A DNA stretch of 17,903 bases, from positions 1 to 17,903 of the forward strand of contig DASTOB010000086.1 of assembly GCA_035720425.1 (NCBI GenBank). The letters are read 5' to 3'. This document shows, one piece after another, positions 12,982 to 17,903 of this stretch. Source of the stretch: DASTOB01 sp035720425. GTDB lineage: Bacteria > Chloroflexota > Limnocylindria > Limnocylindrales > CSP1-4. Made by a program: the position numbers and the translations under genes. Numbering within the stretch: the stretch's first letter is position 1; every line of letters starts with the position of its first letter. Under the pieces are notes generated by a model. That model was not told the DNA's origin and made no database searches. It saw only the letters and a list, made by a program, of their open reading frames with translations.

Positions 12982-12997
12982 CCACTACATACGGTGG
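12982..12997. promoter_or_regulatory. NrdR box 1 (distal)
   Basis: CCACTACATACGGTGG is a 16-bp CCAC-N8-GTGG dyad, overlapping the region just upstream of the -10. Together with box 2 it makes two 16-bp sites with a 15-bp linker, as in characterised NrdR operators. Confidence 0.65.
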
Positions 12998-13015
12998 TCC
13001 GACGGCGCTCCTCGG

Positions 13016-13585
13016 TCACGTCTGGCGGCGCTGGAACCAGCGGACGTCCTCGCTCACCTCGAGCTCCGCGGCACGGGCCGCGTGGCGGACCATCGCCTCG
13101 CGCGCATGGATGAGGTTGAGGTACCCGCGCTTGATCGCGGTCTGGGCCTCCAGCTCCCGTCCGCCGACCCGGGCGGAGGTGAGGATCGACCGCCCGTGCT
13201 CGACCATCTCGAGCGCGCGCGACGCGCGTTCCAGCTCACCGACGAGCGCATCGCGGATCTCGTGGCTGCCGCGCGGGCCGCGGAGCACGCGCGCTTCCTC
13301 CGCGTACCGCTCGACGGCGTCGGTCGCCGCCACGAGGTTCTCCGCCAGGGCCTCGGCGGGAAGGGTGTGGCGGCGCACGGCGTCGATCCGTGCGGTCACT
13401 CCGTCGAGCGACGTCGCGGACCGCTCGACGAGGTCGTCGATCGCCCGCCGGAACCCGTCGATCTGCCGCGTTTCCGCGATGAGGCGGCCGGCGCGGCGGA
13501 GGACGATCCACAGGGCGAGAGCGAGCGCAACGGCGACCGCGACGGCAAGCGCCTGGGCGACGAGGAGTGCCCCGGACGTGCCCAT
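13016..13585 (-). CDS. Membrane-anchored helical protein of unknown function
   Basis: Not recognised. 189 residues: one N-terminal transmembrane segment (LLVAQALAVAVAVALALALW, about 7-26) followed by RRAGR and a long, charged, helix-rich part (RRAIDDLVERSATSLDGVTA, VERYAEEARVLRG and later) that looks like a cytoplasmic coiled coil; no cysteine motif, no enzyme signature. ATG 13585 begins the hydrophobic anchor, and the frame upstream runs into etfA. It lies 10 bases behind etfA on the same strand, so it is the last gene of the acyl-CoA dehydrogenase-etfBA operon, which raises the possibility that it tethers or stabilises these electron-transfer proteins at the membrane. That is guilt by association only. 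Confidence 0.72.
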   Translation of the reverse strand: MGTSGALLVAQALAVAVAVALALALWIVLRRAGRLIAETRQIDGFRRAIDDLVERSATSLDGVTARIDAVRRHTLPAEALAENLVAATDAVERYAEEARVLRGPRGSHEIRDALVGELERASRALEMVEHGRSILTSARVGGRELEAQTAIKRGYLNLIHAREAMVRHAARAAELEVSEDVRWFQRRQT

Positions 13586-13595
13586 GCCCGCTCGC

Positions 13596-14564
13596 TCAGC
13601 CGGACCGGCTGCGGAGCTCGGCGAGGATCGCCGGGCCGACCGTGAACAGGTCGCCGACGACGACCAGGTCGGCGAACTCGGCGATCGGCGCGTCCGGGTC
13701 CCGGTTGACGGCGACGATCGTCTCCGCGGTCTGCATCCCGACCTTGTGCTGGATGGCACCCGAAATGCCGAGCGCGAGGTACAGCCGGGGCTTGACGATC
13801 TTGCCGGTCTGGCCGATCTGCTGGCTGTATGGGATCCAGCCGGAGTCGACCGCCGCCCGGCTGGCCCCGACGGCGCCGCCGAGGGCCTCCGCGAGCTCCT
13901 CGACGAGGCGGAAGCCGTCGGCGCTGCCGACGCCGCGTCCGCCGGCGACGATGATCCGCGCCTCCTCGATCGGCGCCGCCGCGCTCGCCTCGGCCACCCG
14001 GTCGAGGACGGTCACTGGTGGGAGGTTCGCGCCCCCGTTCGTCGACCCGTGCGTCACGATTCCGGGCGCCGACGCCGGTTCGGCGCTCACGACGTTGGGC
14101 CGAACGGTCACGATCCCGGAGCCGCCGGTGAAGCGCGAGCGGGTGATCAGCTTGCCGCCGAACGCGCTCATCTCGACGACCGGGCCGTCGTCCCAGTCGA
14201 CCCCCACGGCGTTGACGAGCACCCCCCGACCGAGCAGGGCCGACAGGATGCCGGCCACGTCACGTCCGTCCGGGGACGCGCCGACAAGGACGTGGTCCGC
14301 GGCGCGGGCCGACTCGAGGGCGGCCGATGCGACGCGCTGCGGGGCCACGTGGTCGGCCCCCGACGGGTCGGCGATCGCGGTCACGGCGGGCAAGAAGCCG
14401 GCAAGCTCCGTTGCCGCGGCGGTCGGATCGGCTGCGACGACGATCCCCCCGACGTCCGCCCCGGCCTGGCCCGCGAGCGTGCGGGCGAGCGTCGCGACCT
14501 CCGTCGAGATTCGGGCGAGGCCGCCGTCGGCCGTCACCTCGCCGACGACGAGGATCGACGCCAT
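13596..14564 (-). CDS. etfA: Electron transfer flavoprotein, alpha subunit
   Basis: Cytosolic FAD-binding half of ETF, 322 residues, that accepts electrons from acyl-CoA dehydrogenases and passes them to the respiratory chain through ETF:quinone oxidoreductase or an equivalent. The C-terminal FAD domain is plainly readable: IIVAGGRGVGSADGFRLVEE (204-223), GASRAAVDSGWIPYSQQIGQ (233-252), TGKIVKP, LALGISGAIQHKVGMQ and IVAVNRDPDAPIAEFADLVV. The N-terminal half is a Rossmann-like domain beginning SILVVGE. ATG 14564 overlaps the etfB stop by one base (TGATG), so the two subunits are translationally coupled. The gene order etfB-etfA behind an acyl-CoA dehydrogenase supports a beta-oxidation-type role. 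Confidence 0.95.
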   Translation of the reverse strand: MASILVVGEVTADGGLARISTEVATLARTLAGQAGADVGGIVVAADPTAAATELAGFLPAVTAIADPSGADHVAPQRVASAALESARAADHVLVGASPDGRDVAGILSALLGRGVLVNAVGVDWDDGPVVEMSAFGGKLITRSRFTGGSGIVTVRPNVVSAEPASAPGIVTHGSTNGGANLPPVTVLDRVAEASAAAPIEEARIIVAGGRGVGSADGFRLVEELAEALGGAVGASRAAVDSGWIPYSQQIGQTGKIVKPRLYLALGISGAIQHKVGMQTAETIVAVNRDPDAPIAEFADLVVVGDLFTVGPAILAELRSRSG

Positions 14565-15355
14565 CAGATGAGCCTCCGCTCGGCGAGGAAGGCGACGACC
14601 TCGCGCGCGGCCTCGTCCGGGGCGCCGCGCACGACCCGTGTCGCGGCGCGCGCCGGCGGTTGCCGGGAGTCGATGACCTGGGTCGTGCTGACGCCGCCGC
14701 CGACCGACCCGTCGGCCAGGCCGAGGTCGGCGAGCGAGCGCGTGACGACCTCCTTGGAGCGGGCGGCCATGATCCCCTTGAGCGACGGGTAGCGCGGCTC
14801 GCCGAGGGCCTGCGTCCCGGCGATGAGCGCGGGCATCGGCGCCTCGAGCACGTCGTAGCCGACCGGGCTGATCCGCCGGACCCGCACCGTCCGTGCCTCG
14901 AGGTTCGGCTCGATCCGCGCCGCGTACGAGCAGTACGGCAGGCCGAGCACGGTCGCGATCGCGGCGTGGACGACGCCGCCCAATCCATCGGACGTGTCGA
15001 TGCCGGCGAACACGAGGTCGTAGTCGAGCTCGCGCAGAGCCGCGGCGAGGACGCGGGCGGTCGATACGGCGTCCGATCCAGGGAGGGCGTCGTCGGTCAC
15101 GATCACACCCCGGGTCGCGCCCATCGCGAGGGCCTTGCGCGTCACGTCGGTCGCGCCGTGGCCGGCCATGGTGAGCGTTGTGATCTCGCCGCCGTGCGCT
15201 TCGATGAGCTTGAGGGCGGCCTCGAGGACGTACTCGTCGTTGCCGTTGATGACCGGCGGGGCGGCGGTCCGGTCGAGCCGCCAGTCCGGCGTCAGGCGCT
15301 CCGCGGCCGACGCGGGATCCGGGACCGGCTTGATGAGAACGACGATGCGCAGCAC
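14564..15355 (-). CDS. etfB: Electron transfer flavoprotein, beta subunit
   Basis: Cytosolic ETF subunit of 263 residues. It begins LRIVVLIKPVPDPASAAERL, the family start, and continues INGNDEYVLEAALKLIEAHG, VTRKALAMGATRGVIVTDD, VFAGIDTSDGLGGVVHAAIA (AMP/FAD-adjacent loop) and the RYPSLKGIMAARSKEV signature near the C-terminus. The GTG at 15355 is supported by these first residues and by AGGGGAGA about 12 bases upstream. The 39-bp gap after the acyl-CoA dehydrogenase gene holds no promoter that I can see, so one transcript is likely. It docks onto the dehydrogenase through the beta-subunit recognition loop in related systems. Confidence 0.95.
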   Translation of the reverse strand: MLRIVVLIKPVPDPASAAERLTPDWRLDRTAAPPVINGNDEYVLEAALKLIEAHGGEITTLTMAGHGATDVTRKALAMGATRGVIVTDDALPGSDAVSTARVLAAALRELDYDLVFAGIDTSDGLGGVVHAAIATVLGLPYCSYAARIEPNLEARTVRVRRISPVGYDVLEAPMPALIAGTQALGEPRYPSLKGIMAARSKEVVTRSLADLGLADGSVGGGVSTTQVIDSRQPPARAATRVVRGAPDEAAREVVAFLAERRLI

Positions 15356-15394
15356 AGGCGGGCGGTCTCCCCTGTTCGGTCGTGGCGCCGGGGT

Positions 15395-16567
15395 TCAGTC
15401 CCGCCCGAGGAGCGAGCGGGCGACCACGAGCCGCTGGATCTGCTGGGTTCCCTCATACAGCTGGGTGATCTTGGCGTCGCGCATCATCCGCTCGACGGGG
15501 AACTCGTCGATGTAGCCGTAGCCGCCCAGCACCTGGACGGCGTCGGTCGTGACCCGCATCGCGGCATCGCCGGCGACGAGTTTACACAGCGCGGCCCAGC
15601 GGGCAGCGTCGGGCGCGCCCGCATCGATTTCGACACACGCGGTGTACAGGAGCTGGCGCGCCGCCTCGGTCGCTGCGTCCATGTCGGCCAGCAGTGCCTT
15701 GACGAGCTGGAAGTCCGCGATCGGCCGGCCGAACTGGCGGCGTTCCGTCGCGTACCGGGCGGCAACCTCGAGCGCGCCCTGGGCGATCCCGACCGCCTGG
15801 GCGGCGATGCCGGGGCGGCTCTTCTCGAACGTGCGCATCGCCAGGGAGAAGCCGTCGCCCTCGTCGCCGATCCGGTTCGCCGCCGGGACGCGAACGTCCG
15901 TGAACTCGAGCTCCGCGGTGGGGCTGCCTCGGATGCCCATCTTGTGCTCGATTCGGGCGACCCGGAAGCCGTCAGTCGGCACCTCGACGACGAAGCAGCT
16001 CATCCGCCGGTGGCGGTCCGCATCCGGATCGGTGACGGCGAAGACCGTCACGAGGTCCGCGACGCTGCCCTGACTGATGAACCGCTTCGAGCCATTGATG
16101 ACGTAGTCGTCGCCGTCCCTCGTGGCGCGGGTGCGAATCGCCGCGGCGTCGGAGCCGGCTTCGGCCTCCGTGAGGGCAAACGCAATGAGCTTCTTCCCGG
16201 CGGCGAGGTCCGGCAGCCAGCGGGTCTGCTGGTCGGCGGTGCCCGCGAACACGATCGGCAGTGATGCGAGCTCGTGGACGGCAAGGATGAGGCCGCTCGT
16301 CGCGCACGCCCGGCTGATCTGCTCGATGGCGAGGCACATCGTGAGGAGGTCTGCGCCGAGGCCGCCATGCTCCTCCGGGAACGGGAGGGCGAGGATGTCG
16401 TGGGCGGCGAGGAGTTCGCGCACGTCCTGTGGGAACTCGCCGGATCGGTCGATGTCGGCTGCCCGTGGAGCGATGCGCTCGTCAGCGAGGACGCGGACGG
16501 CGTCCCGGAGGAGCAGCTGCTCCTCGGTCAGGCGGGCGGTGCCGGAGGGGTGGCTGGTCGCGGTCAC
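15395..16567 (-). CDS. Acyl-CoA dehydrogenase
   Basis: FAD-dependent cytosolic enzyme of 390 residues that introduces the alpha,beta double bond in an acyl-CoA and reduces ETF. Landmarks: LTEEQLLLRDAVRVLADERI, FALTEAEAGSDAAAIRTRAT (130-149), the HKMGIRGSPTAELEFTDVRV strand, ERRQFGRPIADFQLVKALLA (276-295), VQVLGGYGYIDEFPVERMMR and YEGTQQIQRLVVARSLL, where Glu372 is the catalytic base in the short/medium-chain position. Chain length cannot be told. GTG 16567 gives a normal-length protein and lies 9 bases behind a TACGAT -10 hexamer; the frame remains open to 16891 across the 51-bp repeats, but that extension would be unlike any family member. It heads an operon with etfB, etfA and the membrane protein. 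Confidence 0.94.
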   Translation of the reverse strand: MTATSHPSGTARLTEEQLLLRDAVRVLADERIAPRAADIDRSGEFPQDVRELLAAHDILALPFPEEHGGLGADLLTMCLAIEQISRACATSGLILAVHELASLPIVFAGTADQQTRWLPDLAAGKKLIAFALTEAEAGSDAAAIRTRATRDGDDYVINGSKRFISQGSVADLVTVFAVTDPDADRHRRMSCFVVEVPTDGFRVARIEHKMGIRGSPTAELEFTDVRVPAANRIGDEGDGFSLAMRTFEKSRPGIAAQAVGIAQGALEVAARYATERRQFGRPIADFQLVKALLADMDAATEAARQLLYTACVEIDAGAPDAARWAALCKLVAGDAAMRVTTDAVQVLGGYGYIDEFPVERMMRDAKITQLYEGTQQIQRLVVARSLLGRD

Positions 16568-16576
16568 GCAGTCCCG

Positions 16577-16582
16577 ATCGTA
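16577..16582 (-). promoter_or_regulatory. -10 element (TACGAT) of the acyl-CoA dehydrogenase-etf operon
   Basis: TACGAT on the minus strand is followed by 9 bases and GTG 16567, giving a leader of no more than about 2 bases. It separates the gene from the tandem repeats, the nearest of which begins 55 bp further upstream. Confidence 0.5.
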
Positions 16583-16636
16583 GCATCCGGGACGTTGCGC
16601 GCCCCGTCGTTGCGCCGCGCCGTTGCGCGGCCCATC

Positions 16637-16919
16637 GTCGCCTTCGCCCGTCCCACGGGTGAACGGCGCACGCTCCGGCCCCGCCACGTCGCGTTCAGCC
16701 GCCCCACGGGTGAACGCCACGCGCTCCGACCCCGCCACGTCGCGTTCAGCCGCCCCACGGGTGTCGGCGACCCGTCGCGCCCGAATCACGTCGCGTTCAG
16801 CCGCCCCACGGGTGTCGGCGACCCGTCGCGCCCGAATCACGTCGCGTTCAGCCGCCCCACGGGTGAACGCGACGCGCTCCGGCCCCGCCACGTCGCGTTC
16901 AGCCGCCCCACGGGTGACC
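16637..16919. repeat. 51-bp tandem repeat (five units plus a partial sixth)
   Basis: Units begin at 16637, 16688, 16739, 16790, 16841 and 16892 (the last is cut after about 28 bases), each exactly 51 bp. The first half (GTCGCGTTCAGCCGCCCCAC, then GGGTG) is nearly constant except in the divergent first unit. The second half has two forms: form A (units 1, 2 and 5; AACGCNACGCGCTCCG) and form B (units 3 and 4, which are identical; TCGGCGACCCGTCGCG). Form A in units 2 and 5 makes the dyad CGTTCA-N13-TGAACG; form B makes ACGGGT-N7-ACCCGT. The period is a multiple of three and stop-free in frames on both strands, but no start or function supports coding. It lies between divergent genes. Confidence 0.92.
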
Positions 16920-16977
16920 GTTGCTCCAACGAGCGACCCGATGCGCCCTCGCGGGCTCGTGGGACCATCGGGCCCCC

Positions 16978-17006
16978 TTCACGTGGACGGCGAGCGGCGG
17001 TAGGCT
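16978..17006 (+). promoter_or_regulatory. Candidate promoter for the zinc-ribbon protein gene
   Basis: TTCACG (16978-16983), 17 bp, TAGGCT (17001-17006). The match is moderate; start would be near 17013, with a leader of about 54 bases to ATG 17067. Confidence 0.35.
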
Positions 17007-17066
17007 GATGACGGGCGGCGAGCCGACGCTTCGGGGGCCCCGGTTCCAGCCGCCGAGGACTCGCGC

Positions 17067-17288
17067 ATGGATCAGACCCAGCAACTCCTTGCCCTCACCG
17101 TCGCCGCCGGGGTTGGCATCCTCGCCACGATCCTCATCCTTCGCCGTGAGCGACACGATCGCGAGCCACCCGCGGAGTCGGCCTACGCCACGTCGACCGA
17201 GGGCGAGAAGCGCTGCCCGAATTGCGGCATGGGCAACCTGTGGACGGGCACGACGTGCATCAGTTGCGGGGCCGACCTGCCCGGCTGA
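17067..17288 (+). CDS. Small membrane-anchored zinc-ribbon protein (73 aa)
   Basis: Unknown function. Residues 6-26 (QLLALTVAAGVGILATILIL) form one membrane segment, followed by RRERHDREPP on the cytoplasmic side and a C-terminal zinc ribbon with two CxxC pairs: KRCPNCGMGN (C50, C53) and TTCISCGADLPG (C64, C67). Such single-ribbon tails are common in small bacterial membrane proteins and usually bind structural zinc. ATG 17067 has GAGGA 7 bases upstream. The product ends right after the ribbon; another frame continues with coding-like, proline-rich sequence (see findings), so a longer protein cannot be ruled out. The acyl-CoA dehydrogenase gene is divergent, with the tandem repeats between. 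Confidence 0.75.
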   Translation: MDQTQQLLALTVAAGVGILATILILRRERHDREPPAESAYATSTEGEKRCPNCGMGNLWTGTTCISCGADLPG

Positions 17289-17711
17289 CCTTCGAGCCGA
17301 TCACTCGTCCTCCGCGCGGCCGGCCGTTCGCGCCACCGAGCCCCGGCTCCCGAGGCTCCTCCTCGCCACCTCGTCGTGCCGCCTCGCCACCTCGTCGTGC
17401 CGCGCGCCCCCTGCCGCCCGCGCCGCCCGCCTGGATCGCCCCGTCCGATCCGCCCGCGGACGCCCCGCCCGCGCGGCGCCCGAGGCTCCGCGCCCACGCC
17501 ACGGCCCGTGAGCCGATCGCTATCGCATCCATTCATGCCGCCAGGCCAGAGCGCCGGCGAAGGACCGGCCCGAGTGCTCGGTGGTGCCCATATCGACTGC
17601 CGCATCGGCCCCATTCGTGGCACCGGCCTCGGTGAGCGATACGGGCGGCTCCCGCCGGCCGTCGTCCGCGGCTGTCGGACCTGTTCGTGCTCACGGCATG
17701 AATGGGGGCGA

Positions 17712-17740
17712 TTGACCAACGCCTACAAGCGCTTTACAAG
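17712..17740 (+). promoter_or_regulatory. Candidate promoter for the last gene
   Basis: TTGACC (17712-17717), 17 bp, TACAAG (17735-17740); start near 17747, about 67 bases before GTG 17814. The -35 is good (five of six), the -10 moderate. A TACAAGCG repeat overlaps it. Confidence 0.45.
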
Positions 17741-17742
17741 CG
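17724..17742 (+). repeat. TACAAGCG direct repeat, 11-bp period
   Basis: TACAAGCG at 17724-17731 and 17735-17742, with the 8-bp palindrome AAGCGCTT (17727-17734) across the junction. An 11-bp period is one helical turn, as expected for side-by-side regulator contacts. TTTACAAGCG (17733-17742) differs by one base from TTCACAAGCG at 7775-7784. Confidence 0.45.
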
Positions 17743-17813
17743 GGCGCGGCGATGGTTCCAGACGCCGCGTCGCGGCAGCTGGCCGGGGGAGCCTGTCTTG
17801 GAAGGAGGACACC

Positions 17814-17903
17814 GTGATCACCCGCACGCGCCTTGCCGGCGCAATCAGCGTGGGCCTTTCGGCCGCGCTGCTCGGTATCGTCGCCGTGCTGCCCTCGGCG
17901 GCG
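17814..17903 (+). CDS. Secreted protein, N-terminal fragment (3' end outside window)
   Basis: Only the first 30 codons are present. They encode a classic signal peptide: RTR near the start, a hydrophobic core SVGLSAALLGIVAVL and a PSAA end close to where cleavage would occur. GTG 17814 has an excellent ribosome site, GAAGGAGGA (17801-17809), 4 bases upstream of it. The frame is open upstream as well, but the ribosome site and the signal peptide fix the start. Nothing can be said about the mature protein. Confidence 0.72.
   Translation, partial: MITRTRLAGAISVGLSAALLGIVAVLPSAA

Larger units (their letters stand above)
17289..17813. other. 525-bp stretch without a confirmed gene
   Basis: Bases 17289-17500 are extremely C-rich and hold two perfect adjacent copies of a 21-bp unit (17362-17382, 17383-17403, containing CCACCTCGTCGTGCC). 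One plus-strand frame reads a Pro/Arg/Ala-rich sequence with strongly GC-biased third positions up to about 17510. From about 17510 the composition relaxes; the end holds a promoter candidate, a helical-phase direct repeat, the palindrome GCCGCG-T-CGCGGC (17764-17776) and the ribosome site of the next gene. A minus-strand frame is also open here (17260-17532) but has a low-complexity Arg/Gly product. Confidence 0.5.

Noticed and set aside
12555..14792. A 745-residue plus-strand reading frame
   Set aside because: It is antisense to nrdR, the membrane protein and etfA, all of which are firmly recognised; its product is low-complexity Ser/Arg/Ala, typical of GC-rich shadows.
14327..16264. A 645-residue plus-strand reading frame
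   Set aside because: Antisense to etfA, etfB and the acyl-CoA dehydrogenase; Arg/Gly/Asp-rich without any domain.
16568..16891. A longer acyl-CoA dehydrogenase with an N-terminal array of 17-residue repeats read across the 51-bp units
   Set aside because: The frame is open only because the repeat period is a multiple of three and lacks stops; GTG 16567 gives a normal-length enzyme with a -10 hexamer right before it, and the repeats are equally open in other frames on both strands.
16637..16919. CRISPR array
   Set aside because: There are no unique spacers; units are contiguous 51-bp copies with only two sequence forms, and no cas gene is near.
17260..17532. Minus-strand gene for a 90-residue Arg/Gly-rich protein
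   Set aside because: Low complexity, overlaps the zinc-ribbon end, no ribosome site; composition is explained by the C-rich plus strand.

Overview
The window is GC-rich (many 60-base lines reach 75-80% G+C), almost every gene is capped by a GTG or ATG start, and several starts sit 7-9 bases behind a TAnnnT hexamer, so leaderless transcripts look common. No rRNA or marker gene fixes the taxonomy. The gene mix (NrdR with a dCTP deaminase of the bifunctional type, acyl-CoA dehydrogenase with EtfBA, a CcdA/TlpA pair, an Ada-AlkA fusion) and codon use fit a GC-rich Chloroflexota or actinobacterial-like lineage; that placement is inference.

Layout. 1-1706: the 3' end of cysS, a convergent family 2 glycosyltransferase carrying a CysRS-tail-like module at its N-terminus, and a small unknown gene divergent from it. 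1710-5908: a class III aminotransferase on the minus strand, then an Ada-AlkA DNA alkylation repair fusion translationally coupled to an MFS exporter. 5909-8336: an accessory stretch of visibly lower GC with two signal-peptide proteins of unknown function. Between them lies a decayed copy of the 1398 gene together with the adjoining 3' tip of the aminotransferase gene. 8416-9037: an OsmC-type peroxiredoxin and tRNA-Arg(CCU), both minus. 9115-10897: a redox operon of glutaredoxin-like protein, CcdA and TlpA. 10913-12997: a minus-strand operon nrdR - dcd - metallo-beta-lactamase hydrolase, headed by two 16-bp NrdR-box-like dyads spaced 31 bp apart around an extended -10. 13016-16567: a minus-strand operon acyl-CoA dehydrogenase - etfB - etfA - membrane-anchored coiled-coil protein. 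16637-17903: a 51-bp tandem repeat, a small membrane zinc-ribbon protein, a proline-rich or non-coding stretch, and the start of a third signal-peptide gene cut off by the window end.

How it works together. Three metabolic blocks are legible: thiol/disulfide traffic across the membrane (Grx to CcdA to TlpA, with OsmC nearby for hydroperoxides), deoxynucleotide balance (NrdR repressor cotranscribed with the enzyme supplying dUMP/dUTP), and acyl-CoA oxidation feeding electrons to ETF. The most unusual points are the decayed two-gene junction duplication at 7322-7666, the NrdR-controlled dcd operon, the hydrolase whose conserved N-terminus can only begin at a CTG overlapping the dcd stop, the CysRS-like module on a glycosyltransferase beside cysS, the 51-bp repeat with two dyad-bearing subtypes, and a ten-base motif shared by the promoter regions of two secreted-protein genes. 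No clearly new multi-gene defence or mobile system was found.
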